Below are positions 1-8,038 of a stretch of 64,000 nucleotides of DNA, piece by piece. The notes beneath the pieces were generated by a model. That model had not been told where the DNA came from. It saw nothing but the letters and a program-made list of their open reading frames with translations, and searched no databases. Numbering within the stretch: the stretch's first letter is position 1; each line of letters starts with the position of its first letter. The stretch is from CAVYVZ01 sp963772065 (GTDB taxonomy: Bacteria; Acidobacteriota; Vicinamibacteria; Vicinamibacterales; UBA2999): assembly GCA_963772065.1 (NCBI GenBank), contig CAVYVZ010000009.1, positions 744,001 to 808,000 on the forward strand. Direction: 5' to 3'. Position numbers and translations under genes: made by a program.

Positions 1-352
1 GGAAGTTGTCGAGGAGATGCGCGATCGCCTCGCGCTCGGGTCGAACCGCGATGAAGCGCGGCGGCGGCCCGGGCAGGCGACGGACGACCCCGAAATCGAC
101 GAGCTCGTTGAGACAGTTGTCCACGTCGAGGCGCATCCGCCCGAAGGTCGACATCACCGATTCGACGTCGAACGATTCTTCCGGCCGGGCGCTCAGGTAG
201 CGAAGGATCCCCGCCCGAAGCGGCGACTGCACCAGGTTCTTGAAGCGGAGTTCCAGATCGGGGACATCCTTCACGGGAGAGCTCGCGCTGGCACGTTTGG
301 CAACGTAAGTTAGTTCATCCACATCAGGTCGATCCGTGTTCCGTATCGGCAC
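1..352 (-). CDS. Partial winged-helix-like protein (N-terminal part)
   Basis: The reverse strand is open from the window edge to a GTG at 352 (alternative GTG at 322) and reads as a plausible soluble protein. It contains a stretch resembling a helix-turn-helix/winged-helix fold: 'SPLRAGILRYLSARPEESF', then a DVDNCLNELVDFGVVRRL segment of the kind seen in small DNA-binding regulators. The C-terminus lies outside the window. The apparent forward frames here are shadows with a strongly Arg-rich composition. It is divergent from the deoxyhypusine-synthase-like gene. No ribosome binding site decides the start. I do not recognise the family with certainty. Confidence 0.45.
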   Translation of the reverse strand, partial: MPIRNTDRPDVDELTYVAKRASASSPVKDVPDLELRFKNLVQSPLRAGILRYLSARPEESFDVESVMSTFGRMRLDVDNCLNELVDFGVVRRLPGPPPRFIAVRPEREAIAHLLDNF

Positions 353-383
353 ATCGGTTACTAAGCTGTAGGCTCTCAGCGGC

Positions 384-416
384 TGGGGTAGGCGGGTAGG
401 CAAGGCGGGTAGGGGA
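384..416. repeat. Short G-rich tandem repeat
   Basis: A block built from GGGTAGGC-like units (about three copies, partly degenerate) sits in the gap between the two divergent genes at the left edge. It belongs to the same class of short-unit intergenic repeats found at many other gaps of this window, but here no complementary arm is visible. Confidence 0.5.
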
Positions 417-457
417 TGCCCCGGAATACCGGCTCGTGCCGGTGCTAAGCTGCGCCT

Positions 458-1627
458 ATGCCCCACCGCGCGCCGGGATCGCCGGATCCGTCCAAGAAGC
501 AGTACCTCTCAGGCAAACAGATTCGCTACTACCGGCCCCGCGGCAGCGCCGACGTCCGACATTTGATCGATGAGGGGTTTCAGGCGTTCAACGCCGCTCG
601 TCTGGGCGAGGCGTGCCGGATTTTCACCGACAAGATGCTCGATCCCGAGCACGACACCACGATCGGCCTCACGGTCGCCGGCGCGCTGACACCGGCGGGG
701 CTCGGTGGCTGCATCGTCGAGCTGATGAATCGCGGGCTGGTCGACTTCGTGATCAGCACCGGCGCGAACCTCTACCACGACCTGCATTACGCGCTCAACT
801 TCACGCTCCATCGCGGGTCTCCGTTCGTCAACGACGTGGAGCTGTACGAGGAGGGCGTGATTCGCATTTACGACGTCCTGTTTCCTGCGAGCGTGCTGCT
901 CGAAACGGACGCCTACGTTCGAGACTTCCTCGTCCGATCCGGCTTGAATGGTCCGGTCTCGTCCGCGGAGCTCCACTACCATCTCGGGCGGGATCTCATG
1001 GCCCGACAGCCCGGTTGCGAAGAGCATTCAGTGGTGGCGGCGGCGGCCGCCGCGGGCGTGCCCATCTACACCTCGTCTCCGGGCGACAGCTCGATCGGCA
1101 TGAACATCGCCTGCCACGAGCTGATGAACGACAGCCGCCTGATGATCGATCCGAACAAGGACGTGAACGAGGTCTGCGCATTCATCCTTGCGGGCCGCAA
1201 GAACGGCTGCCTGATACTCGGCGGCGGCTCGCCGAAGAACTTCTACCTCCAGGGACAGCCCACGCTCTGGGAGGTGTACGGCATCCCGAAGGGCGGCAAC
1301 GATTTCTTCATTCAGATCACGACGGATCAGGTCGTCTGGGGTGGGCTGTCCGGCGCGACGCCCTCGGAAGCCGTGAGCTGGGGGAAGGTCAATCCTGGCG
1401 TGCTTCCGGACACGGTGGTCGCGTACTGTGATTCCACCATCGCGTTCCCGCTCTTTTCGGAGTACGTCGTGGGCTCGGAGCGCGCCCGGCGGCCGCGCAA
1501 GGAACTGGTGCACAAGCGGGACGCTCTCGTTGCCGCGCTGAAGAAGGAAGCGGTGGCGGCGAAGCGCGAGCATCCGGCACCGGCCGAGCCTCTCGAAACG
1601 ATGCCCGATTTGGAAAGACACCGTTAA
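458..1627 (+). CDS. Deoxyhypusine synthase-like protein
   Basis: This 389-residue protein matches the deoxyhypusine synthase superfamily over its length: NAD-binding segments such as 'TVAGALTPAGLGG' and 'FVISTGANLYHDLHYAL', 'SSPGDSSIGMNIA', and the catalytic-lysine motif 'EAVSWGK' with the lysine at residue 310. In eukaryotes and archaea the enzyme transfers the aminobutyl group of spermidine to a lysine of eIF5A. Bacteria have no eIF5A, and bacterial members are known or suspected to act on polyamines (homospermidine-type reaction) or unknown acceptors. The substrate here cannot be told from sequence. ATG start; the next gene begins 2 bp after its stop, so they are probably co-transcribed. 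Confidence 0.88.
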   Translation: MPHRAPGSPDPSKKQYLSGKQIRYYRPRGSADVRHLIDEGFQAFNAARLGEACRIFTDKMLDPEHDTTIGLTVAGALTPAGLGGCIVELMNRGLVDFVISTGANLYHDLHYALNFTLHRGSPFVNDVELYEEGVIRIYDVLFPASVLLETDAYVRDFLVRSGLNGPVSSAELHYHLGRDLMARQPGCEEHSVVAAAAAAGVPIYTSSPGDSSIGMNIACHELMNDSRLMIDPNKDVNEVCAFILAGRKNGCLILGGGSPKNFYLQGQPTLWEVYGIPKGGNDFFIQITTDQVVWGGLSGATPSEAVSWGKVNPGVLPDTVVAYCDSTIAFPLFSEYVVGSERARRPRKELVHKRDALVAALKKEAVAAKREHPAPAEPLETMPDLERHR

Positions 1628-1629
1628 CT

Positions 1630-2055
1630 GTGGGAACTCTGGCCTCCGAGCTCGGCCCGCATGCGGATCGCATAGCAGGGCAGCCGCGCATCTACGTCGA
1701 TGCGAACGTCCCGGCGGGCCTCGTCTCCTTCATGCGAACGAGGCTCAATTGGGACGTGCTCTTCGTGATCGAGCACGACGACCTTCGCCGCGCGCGCGAT
1801 GACGACCACTATCGCCTGGCGCGGCAGCTTCGCCGAACGCTCATCACCTTCGACCGCGATTACCTGGACGATCGTCGATTCCCGGCCGCGGAGAGCGGAG
1901 GGGTCCTGGTGCTGACGGCTCCCGAAGAGCGCGGCTACATAGGCCTGCTGCGGCGGCTCGACGCCGAAGTGTTTCGCGAATCCCGCGCAGCCGACGGCCC
2001 GCTGCCGCTTGCCGGCCGCAAGCTGCACATGCACGTCGATGGAACAGTAGAATAA
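1630..2055 (+). CDS. DUF5615 / PIN-like domain protein
   Basis: A 141-residue protein with the DUF5615 PIN-like pattern: 'RIYVDANVP' near residue 20, a predicted acidic pocket continued by 'TFDRDYLDD' near residue 73 and 'GVLVLTAPEERGY'. Such proteins are thought to be nuclease-fold toxins or tRNA/RNA-acting components and are often paired with a small DUF433 antitoxin. No DUF433 gene is adjacent. GTG start at 1630, two bases behind the deoxyhypusine-synthase-like stop; no other in-frame start precedes the conserved region. Confidence 0.7.
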   Translation: MGTLASELGPHADRIAGQPRIYVDANVPAGLVSFMRTRLNWDVLFVIEHDDLRRARDDDHYRLARQLRRTLITFDRDYLDDRRFPAAESGGVLVLTAPEERGYIGLLRRLDAEVFRESRAADGPLPLAGRKLHMHVDGTVE

Positions 2056-2063
2056 CTGCCGCC

Positions 2064-2891
2064 TTGATTCTGCTCGGCCTCGATCCCCGGCCGTCGAGTA
2101 CCGTCGCGGTGCTGGTCGACGAGCATGGCCGCGTGCTTTCACGCAGCACGCACCAGAGCCTCGATTCGGCGCGCGGCACCACGCACGAGGGGGAACCGCC
2201 CGCATCGGTCGGGGTTGTGGTGCACAACGGGAACGAGGACGCTCCATCGGCCGCCGTGAATCCGGCGTCCGCCATCGCCCTGGCCGAAGCGTGGACCGGT
2301 GCCGCCAGAGGCGCTCGCTACATCGTCGGGCTGACGCTCGAGGAGAGCATCCGGGCCGGGATCGTGATCGACGGCCGGCTGTTCGGCGGCGCGCACGGAT
2401 TTGCCGGCGCCATCGAGTGGCTCTCGCTCAACCCGGTCGAGAGGATCGACTACCGAAAGTACGGATGTCTCCAGGCAGAGGTGGGAGCGGCGGGCATCGT
2501 TCGCCGCCTGGTCTGGCGGATCAAATCGGGCGATCGCTCCGATGTCGAGGAAATGGCCGGCGGCGACCTGAACGCCATCACGCTCGAACAGATCTTCGAT
2601 GCCGCGAGACGAGGGGACGGCGTCGCCGAGTCGGTCATGCGCGACACCGCCCGGTACATCGGGATGGCGCTGGCGAATATCGCGGTCCTTCTCGATCCCG
2701 AAATCGTCGTGCTGGGCGGCACGATCGCCGACGCCGGGGACCTGCTGCTCGGGCCGGCGGCGTCGGAGATGACGCGCCGCCTTCCTCCGGCCGCGAGCGG
2801 GCGCGTGGCGCTCGTGAAAGCGGCCCTCGGCCAGGACTCGGCCGCCATCGGAGCGGCCCGCGCCGCGCTCCTTGCGTCGCGGGCGGCCTGA
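2064..2891 (+). CDS. ROK family protein (sugar kinase-like)
   Basis: A 275-residue ROK-family protein: 'EESIRAGIVIDGRLFGGAHG' corresponds to the GxGI(G)xGIVxxGxxxxGxxG segment of bacterial glucokinases/NAGK, and the C-terminus carries 'DPEIVVLGGTIADAG'. Several functional motifs are degraded: the N-terminal phosphate-binding DxGGT is replaced by 'GLDPRPSSTVAVL', and the CxCGxxGCxE zinc motif is reduced to 'YGCLQAEVG'. It sits 18 bp before nagA, which suggests amino-sugar metabolism, but kinase activity is doubtful. TTG start at 2064 with no better alternative upstream. Confidence 0.8.
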   Translation: MILLGLDPRPSSTVAVLVDEHGRVLSRSTHQSLDSARGTTHEGEPPASVGVVVHNGNEDAPSAAVNPASAIALAEAWTGAARGARYIVGLTLEESIRAGIVIDGRLFGGAHGFAGAIEWLSLNPVERIDYRKYGCLQAEVGAAGIVRRLVWRIKSGDRSDVEEMAGGDLNAITLEQIFDAARRGDGVAESVMRDTARYIGMALANIAVLLDPEIVVLGGTIADAGDLLLGPAASEMTRRLPPAASGRVALVKAALGQDSAAIGAARAALLASRAA

Positions 2892-2909
2892 TACGCGCCG
2901 CAGCTGTCG

Positions 2910-4097
2910 ATGATCGTTCTCGCCGGCGGCGACCTCGTTCTTCCCGATCGCATTCTGACCGGCGGCTCGGTCGTGATCGACGACTGCCGGATTGTCGCGA
3001 TCGATCCGCGCGATCGCGTGGATCCGGCGGGCGCGGCGATCGTCGATGTGCGTGATCACTACGTGGTGCCCGGGTTCGTCGACGTCCACGTCCACGGGCT
3101 GCTCGGCATCGACTCGCTGGGCGGCGGCGACGCAATCGCATCGATGGCGGCCACGCTGCCACGCTTCGGCGTCACGGCCTTCTGCCCCACGACGATTGCC
3201 TGCGCCCCTGGCGAGCTCCGCACGATGCTGGCTGCGGTGCGCGATGCAAGGGTCGCCCCGCGTGCGGGCAGCGCGCGCGTGCTGCCGGCGCACCTGGAAA
3301 GCAACTTCATCAATCCCGAGTATCGAGGCGCGCAGCCTCTCGAGTGCATCCGGACGATCTCGGGTCCGCCGATGAGCGGGACGTTCACCGGCCGCGAGAT
3401 CCTCGATGTGCTCGACGCGTATCGCCCCGACGTCGGAATCGTGACCGTTGCGCCCGAGATGCCTGGTGGGCTGGAGCTCGTCGCGCGGCTGGCGCGGAGC
3501 GGCCATCGTGTCTCAATCGGGCATTCAGGCGCGACCTTCGAGGAAGCGAACGCGGCAATCGACGCCGGCGCGCGCCAGGCGACGCACCTGTTCAACAGGA
3601 TGACGCCGATGTCGCATCGCGCACCCGGGGTGGCGGGCGCGGCGCTCGCGCGCGAGGAAGTCTGCGCCGAGCTGATCTGTGACGGTCACCACGTGCATCC
3701 GGCGGTCTGCGGCGTGGCCATTGCGACCAAGGGTACATCGGGGATCATGGCGATCACCGACGGCACGGCGGGTGCCGGATTGAATGTCGGCCAGACGGCG
3801 CGGATTGGCGGCCGTACAATCACGGTTCGCGAAGAGGCGGCGTTCCTCGATGATGGAACGCTCGCGGGCAGCACCCTCACCATGGACCGGGTGTTCCGAA
3901 CCATCGTGACCCGCTTCGGCTTTACGATCGTCGATGCAGCCCGGCTGTGCGCCACGACCCCCGCCCGGGAGCTCGGTCTGACCGGCTTCGGCGTCATCGC
4001 AGACGGGGCGATCGCAGACGCGGTGGTGCTGGACCGCGGATTCCGGGTGGCGCGCACGTTCATCGCGGGCCGGGAGGTCTACGGTCCCGAACTCTGA
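2910..4097 (+). CDS. nagA: N-acetylglucosamine-6-phosphate deacetylase
   Basis: Hydrolyses GlcNAc-6-phosphate to glucosamine-6-phosphate and acetate. The 395-residue protein has the complete amidohydrolase metal site: HxH (H60, H62 in 'GFVDVHVHG'), E130 in 'AHLESNFINPEYRG', H205 in 'SIGHSGAT', H226 in 'ATHLFNRM', and the catalytic Asp 284 in 'ITDG'. Also seen is the substrate segment 'ICDGHHVHP'. The motif HLEGPF of most NagA proteins is HLESNF here. It follows the ROK gene in the same direction, together forming an amino-sugar catabolism pair, possibly for recycled peptidoglycan or chitin (a GH3 glycosidase lies at 59.8 kb). ATG start at 2910. Confidence 0.95.
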   Translation: MIVLAGGDLVLPDRILTGGSVVIDDCRIVAIDPRDRVDPAGAAIVDVRDHYVVPGFVDVHVHGLLGIDSLGGGDAIASMAATLPRFGVTAFCPTTIACAPGELRTMLAAVRDARVAPRAGSARVLPAHLESNFINPEYRGAQPLECIRTISGPPMSGTFTGREILDVLDAYRPDVGIVTVAPEMPGGLELVARLARSGHRVSIGHSGATFEEANAAIDAGARQATHLFNRMTPMSHRAPGVAGAALAREEVCAELICDGHHVHPAVCGVAIATKGTSGIMAITDGTAGAGLNVGQTARIGGRTITVREEAAFLDDGTLAGSTLTMDRVFRTIVTRFGFTIVDAARLCATTPARELGLTGFGVIADGAIADAVVLDRGFRVARTFIAGREVYGPEL

Positions 4098-4137
4098 CGT
4101 CCGGGCTGCCGTCTATACGCGCTGAGGAGGACCCGAC

Positions 4138-5019
4138 ATGAGGAAGCTGATCGCGATTTTCGCCATTGCGGCGAGCGGCTGTGTCATCAACGTCGATGCA
4201 GACCAGGTGGTCGTTCGCGAGGAAAAGCAGTTCAAGGTCGGTCCAGGAACCGAAATCACGCTCGACACATTCGACGGCTCGATCCAGGTTCAATCCTGGA
4301 ACCAGGCCGAGGTGCGGGTTGAGATCGAGAAGCGAGGCCCCGATCGCGAAGTCGCCGCCGCGCTCGAGGTGCAGTCGTCGCAGGACGGCAATCGCATTCG
4401 CGTCGAAGCGCCCAAACCAAAAGTCGCGCGCGAGTTCATCGGGTTCGGGAACTACTCCGGCCCCTCGGTCAGCTTCATCGTCCGGCTGCCTGAGACGGTC
4501 AAGCTGACGGCGGTCACCCGCGACGGCTCGATCGCGGTGGAGAAACTAACCGGCACGGTCAACCTGCGCTCCGGCGACGGGAGCATCAAGGCAAACGCGG
4601 TGACCGGCGACGTCACGATGCACACCAGCGACGGCTCGCTCTCGCTCAGCGACGTCAACGGGCGGCTGTCGCTCGAATCAGGCGACGGCAGCATCCACGT
4701 GCAGGGACGTTTCGACGATCTGCACGTGAAGACCGGCGACGGCTCGATCACCATCGAAGCGGACGACGGCAGCGCGATGAAGGATGACTGGGACATCTCC
4801 ACGGGCGACGGCTCGATTTCGTTTCAGATCCCGCGAACGTTCAACGCAGAGGTGGATGCGAGCTCGCGCGACGGCCGCGTGCGGTCCGACATCGACGGCC
4901 TGACCGCGTCGAGCGACGAGGACGATGATCGCGGCACGCTGCGCGGGCGGATCGGAAGCGGCGGCCATACCGTCACGCTGCGCAGCGGCGACGGATCCAT
5001 CACGGTACTCAATCGGTAG
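4138..5019 (+). CDS. DUF4097 beta-strand repeat protein, exported
   Basis: A 293-residue protein with a short N-terminal export signal (MRKLIAIFAIAASGC; a weak lipobox at ASGC) followed by a right-handed beta-helix-like array. About nine copies of a turn motif G/S/R-D-G-S-[IL] recur every 20-25 residues ('GDGSIKA', 'SDGSLSL', 'GDGSIHV', 'GDGSITI', 'GDGSISF' and so on). This is the pattern of DUF4097/adhesin-like proteins, of unknown function and presumed periplasmic or surface location. The RBS GGAGG stands 8 bp before the ATG. It is 40 bp downstream of nagA. The ninth turn ends the protein. Confidence 0.85.
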   Translation: MRKLIAIFAIAASGCVINVDADQVVVREEKQFKVGPGTEITLDTFDGSIQVQSWNQAEVRVEIEKRGPDREVAAALEVQSSQDGNRIRVEAPKPKVAREFIGFGNYSGPSVSFIVRLPETVKLTAVTRDGSIAVEKLTGTVNLRSGDGSIKANAVTGDVTMHTSDGSLSLSDVNGRLSLESGDGSIHVQGRFDDLHVKTGDGSITIEADDGSAMKDDWDISTGDGSISFQIPRTFNAEVDASSRDGRVRSDIDGLTASSDEDDDRGTLRGRIGSGGHTVTLRSGDGSITVLNR

Positions 5020-5088
5020 GTGCGATCTCGCTCGCGCTGTCGGTGCGATCTCACTCACGCTGTCGGTGCGATCTCACTGACGCTGTCG
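5020..5088. repeat. 23-bp tandem repeat, three copies
   Basis: Three consecutive 23-bp units (5020-5042, 5043-5065, 5066-5088) differ at two or three positions; the unit starts GTGCGATCTC and ends GCTGTCG. They fill the whole gap between the convergent DUF4097 and queC genes. There is no internal palindrome strong enough to call a terminator. Confidence 0.9.
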
Positions 5089-5096
5089 GTGCACAT

Positions 5097-5771
5097 TCAG
5101 CGGAGCGGCGGTGTGGCGTAGCGCGTCGGGTCCCTCACGCCGGCCTCGGCGAAGGCATCGCGCCGCTCGCGGCATTTGCTGCATCGACCGCAGTGCAGGC
5201 CGTCACGCGGATTCATACATGACAATGTGAGCTCGAGCGGTACACCGAGCTCGATGCCGAGCCGCACGACGTCGGCCTTGTGCATGGCGGAGAACGGTGT
5301 CGCCACCTCGATGTCGTGCGCCAGTCCCAGCGACAGCGCACGGGCCATCGCGCTGAAGAACTCCTGCGTCGCGTCCGGGAACGGATTGCCGGCCAGTGGA
5401 CCGAGGGCGATGCGGGGAATCCGCCGCTGCGCGCAGTAGATGGCGGCCTTGCTCAGGAGCATCACGTTGCGGCCGGTCAGGTACACGTCCTCGTCCGGCG
5501 TGTCGAATGCCGGCGGTTCGCCGCGCAGCGCCCAGTGGGATGCCGGGTAGAGATCCTCGACGCTGAAGGTGAGGCGGACCAGCCGCGCGACGCGTCCGGC
5601 AAACGGCGGCGATGCCAGCAGGCGATCGAGCGCGCGCAACTCTTCGGCCTCCCACGCAAGGCCCGCGCTCACGTAGATCGGATGCACCTGCGCGCCGCGC
5701 AGTTCCGCCGCCGCAAGCACGGCACTGTCGAGACCTGCCGAGAACAGCACCGCCGATCGCCGTGCCTCCAT
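5097..5771 (-). CDS. queC: 7-cyano-7-deazaguanine synthase
   Basis: QueC converts 7-carboxy-7-deazaguanine to preQ0 with ATP and ammonia in queuosine biosynthesis. Visible are the N-type ATP pyrophosphatase P-loop 'FSAGLDSA' (usually SGGLDS), the segment 'LTGRNVMLLSKAAIYCA' (family: P.RN..ll), and the C-terminal zinc cysteines 'LSCMNP' plus 'HCGRCSKCRERR'. An ATG at 5804 in the same frame would overlap the divergent queD start, so ATG 5771 (MEARRSAV) is preferred. The pair queC/queD is head-to-head with only about 20 bp between starts. Confidence 0.93.
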   Translation of the reverse strand: MEARRSAVLFSAGLDSAVLAAAELRGAQVHPIYVSAGLAWEAEELRALDRLLASPPFAGRVARLVRLTFSVEDLYPASHWALRGEPPAFDTPDEDVYLTGRNVMLLSKAAIYCAQRRIPRIALGPLAGNPFPDATQEFFSAMARALSLGLAHDIEVATPFSAMHKADVVRLGIELGVPLELTLSCMNPRDGLHCGRCSKCRERRDAFAEAGVRDPTRYATPPLR

Positions 5772-5790
5772 CGGAGTAGGATTGTAGGAT

Positions 5791-6195
5791 ATGTATTCGG
5801 TCACGAAGCGGATCGACTTCTGCTACGGACACCGCCTGCTCGACTACGACGGCATCTGCAAGCATCCGCACGGCCACAACGCCGTGGCCGAGATCGAGGT
5901 CCGCACCGATGCGCTCGACACCCGCAACATGGTGGTCGACTTCAGCGACATCAAACGTCTGGTCAAGGGATGGATCGATCGCCACCTCGATCACCAGATG
6001 ATCCTCCGCCACGACGATCCGCTCGTGAAGCCGCTCCAGGCCCTGGGCGAGCCGATCTACATCCTCGACAGCAATCCCACCGTGGAACGGATCGCGCGGC
6101 TGATCTACGACATCTCGCGCGAGCAGGGGATGCCCGTGGTGCGCGTGACGGTCTGGGAAACCCCGACATCGTGGGCGACCTACGCGGGCGCCTGA
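5791..6195 (+). CDS. queD: 6-carboxy-5,6,7,8-tetrahydropterin synthase
   Basis: QueD acts on 7,8-dihydroneopterin triphosphate in the queuosine pathway. The 134-residue protein shows zinc ligands H14 ('FCYGHRL'), H27 and H29 ('CKHPHGHN'), with C23 as the likely catalytic cysteine. The 'LDHQMIL' segment and the 'VTVWET' glutamate that binds the pterin ring are also present. It is divergent from queC. The downstream HAD gene overlaps its 3' end by about 25 bp, suggesting translational coupling. Confidence 0.94.
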   Translation: MYSVTKRIDFCYGHRLLDYDGICKHPHGHNAVAEIEVRTDALDTRNMVVDFSDIKRLVKGWIDRHLDHQMILRHDDPLVKPLQALGEPIYILDSNPTVERIARLIYDISREQGMPVVRVTVWETPTSWATYAGA

Positions 6196-6875
6196 TCGTC
6201 TTCGATCTCGACGGCACGCTCGTCGACTCGCGCCGCGACCTCGCCGACGCCGCCAACGAGCTCGTCGCCGAGCTCGGTGGGACGCCGCTGGCCGAAGATG
6301 CGGTCGGTGACATGGTGGGCGAGGGCGCTCGTGTGCTGGTGGCGCGCGCGCTCCGCGCCGCCGGCCTCGAGGCGCACACCGAGGGCGGCCGGCTGTCGCG
6401 GCCCCTCGCGCGATTTATCGAGATCTACGACAGGCGCCTGCTCCAGCACACGACGCCGTATGCCGGCATGGTGCAGGTGTTGACCGCCGCGAAAGAGTAC
6501 GCCCGACTCGCGCTGCTCACCAACAAACCGACGCGCGCCACCTGGGCGGTGCTCGACGGTCTGGCGCTGGGCGCGTTCTTCGAAGACGTCGTGGGCGGAG
6601 ACGGGGAGTGGCCGCGCAAGCCGGACCCCACCGGCCTGCAGTACTTGATCGATCGCGCCGGCGTCGCGCCGGATCGCACGCTGCTCGTGGGCGATTCCGC
6701 CATCGACCATGAGACCGCGGTCCGCGCGGGCGTCCGGTGCTGCCTCGCCGCGTACGGATTTGGATATGCGACGTTTCCCGCGAGCCGCCTGACCGGAGAC
6801 GAGTCGATCGTCCGGACGCCGTCCGAGTTGATGAACGTCTTCGAGGCGTTCAGAGCGATCGAAGAAACGCGATGA
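6171..6875 (+). CDS. HAD family hydrolase, phosphoglycolate phosphatase-like
   Basis: A 234-residue HAD phosphatase with motif I 'FDLDGTLVDS', motif II 'LLTNKPT', motif III lysine in 'KPDPTG' and motif IV 'LLVGDSAIDHETAVRAG'. The insertion of about 65 residues between motifs I and II is the alpha-helical cap of the Gph/beta-phosphoglucomutase subgroup. The most likely substrate is 2-phosphoglycolate, but related phosphatases with other substrates cannot be excluded. GTG 6171 overlaps queD; the frame stays open far upstream, but that part has no homology character. The 3' end overlaps the convergent di-haem gene by 26 bp. Confidence 0.85.
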   Translation: MGDLRGRLIVFDLDGTLVDSRRDLADAANELVAELGGTPLAEDAVGDMVGEGARVLVARALRAAGLEAHTEGGRLSRPLARFIEIYDRRLLQHTTPYAGMVQVLTAAKEYARLALLTNKPTRATWAVLDGLALGAFFEDVVGGDGEWPRKPDPTGLQYLIDRAGVAPDRTLLVGDSAIDHETAVRAGVRCCLAAYGFGYATFPASRLTGDESIVRTPSELMNVFEAFRAIEETR

Positions 6876-8037
6876 GACTGCGAGCCGCAGAATCGTCGAG
6901 CCGCTGAAACAACTGTCGTGCACGCTCGGCTTCGCCACCGTGCATTCGAATGGCGTCCTCGACCGTGACGGCGCTGCCGTCGTGAAGGAGGGGCCGGCGA
7001 AAGCGTAAACCCCACAGCGCAGGCGTCCGTATTTCGCGTTCGGTGGCCGCTCCCTGAGGGATCCCGTCACCCGTGGCGATGTCATGGAGCAGTAGATCGG
7101 AGAACAGGGGAACCGGCTGGTGATTGAAGGCGGGGCCTGCGCTGGCGCCTGTCTGAAGAGCCGGCACGTGACAGCTTGCACATCCGATCTCGTTGAACAC
7201 GCGCGCCCCTGCCTGTTCGGTCGAACCCGACTCGCCTCGCGGCAACGGCGCCAGAAATCGCATGAACGAGGCGAAGTTGTCGATGCCCCGCCGGCCGGTC
7301 TGCCGGTCGGCCACGTCCTCCGGGTCGGGCAGCGGATCGCACAGGCGAATCTGCTCCGGGCGGATGCCGAACGCAACTTCGCTGGCAAAGAGGTCGTTGG
7401 TGATCCCCATTTCGTTGCGGTAGGCGTCGGCCCCGAACGTCAGCAGCGTCGCGTGTTGTGCCTTCCAGCCGAACCGCCCGACCCGCGTGTCGCCCGTCTC
7501 GACGTCGCGAATCAGCGCGGCGCGGCCGCTGATGCCGTCGCCATCGCGATCGAACGGATCCTCGAGAGCGCGGATTGTCTCATCAGGAATCGCTTCGACG
7601 AGCCCCGCGCCGAACAACGGGATCGGAGCGCGCCTCGCGACGATCGTGGCCTGCGAAGGGATGCCCGGCTGACAGCCATGTGTGGGGGTCGAGAAGAGAT
7701 GCATCAACGTTTCACCGCTCGGATCGAATGTCCGGAAGGTGCCCGATGCATCTCGATAACCAGCGCGAACTTCGAGAATGAGACCACCGCCCCCGATGGC
7801 GGGAATGTTGTGGCAGACCGCGCAACTCGTTGCGTTGAAGGCGGGCCCCAGGCCTTCTTCAGCCGTTTCGACTTCCAGAAAGTCGTCCAGTCCCAGACGA
7901 AATTCAGAAAACTCGCGTGGGGTCAACCCGGCCAGCGGGCCGCCTGCGCCGGGCGGACGATCCTGAGCCCGACCGATCAATGCGGTAGCAAGGACGGCGG
8001 AAAAGGTCCCCAGCAGAGCGTAGACCTTGCGGCTCAT
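6850..8037 (-). CDS. Di-haem oxidoreductase, putative peroxidase (DUF1111)
   Basis: A 395-residue periplasmic protein with a signal peptide (MSRKVYALLGTFSAVLATALIG) and two c-type haem sites, 'CAVCH' near residue 75 and 'CASCH' near residue 288. The spacing and the segments 'TREFSEFRLGLDDFLEVE' type start, 'ADAYRNEMGITNDLF' and 'RTPALWGLRFRRPLLHDG' identify the DUF1111 (DHOR) family. Family members are often linked with iron-related loci and are regarded as peroxidase or electron-transfer proteins. It is the last gene of an arm porin - CuA cupredoxin - DUF1111, starting 1 bp from the cupredoxin stop. Confidence 0.9.
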   Translation of the reverse strand: MSRKVYALLGTFSAVLATALIGRAQDRPPGAGGPLAGLTPREFSEFRLGLDDFLEVETAEEGLGPAFNATSCAVCHNIPAIGGGGLILEVRAGYRDASGTFRTFDPSGETLMHLFSTPTHGCQPGIPSQATIVARRAPIPLFGAGLVEAIPDETIRALEDPFDRDGDGISGRAALIRDVETGDTRVGRFGWKAQHATLLTFGADAYRNEMGITNDLFASEVAFGIRPEQIRLCDPLPDPEDVADRQTGRRGIDNFASFMRFLAPLPRGESGSTEQAGARVFNEIGCASCHVPALQTGASAGPAFNHQPVPLFSDLLLHDIATGDGIPQGAATEREIRTPALWGLRFRRPLLHDGSAVTVEDAIRMHGGEAERARQLFQRLDDSAARSLIAFLRSL

Positions 8038-8038
8038 C

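Noticed and set aside
2139..3506. Reverse-strand frame of 455 codons opposite the ROK gene and nagA
   Set aside because: Both forward genes are conserved with their motifs; the antisense product has no recognisable feature.
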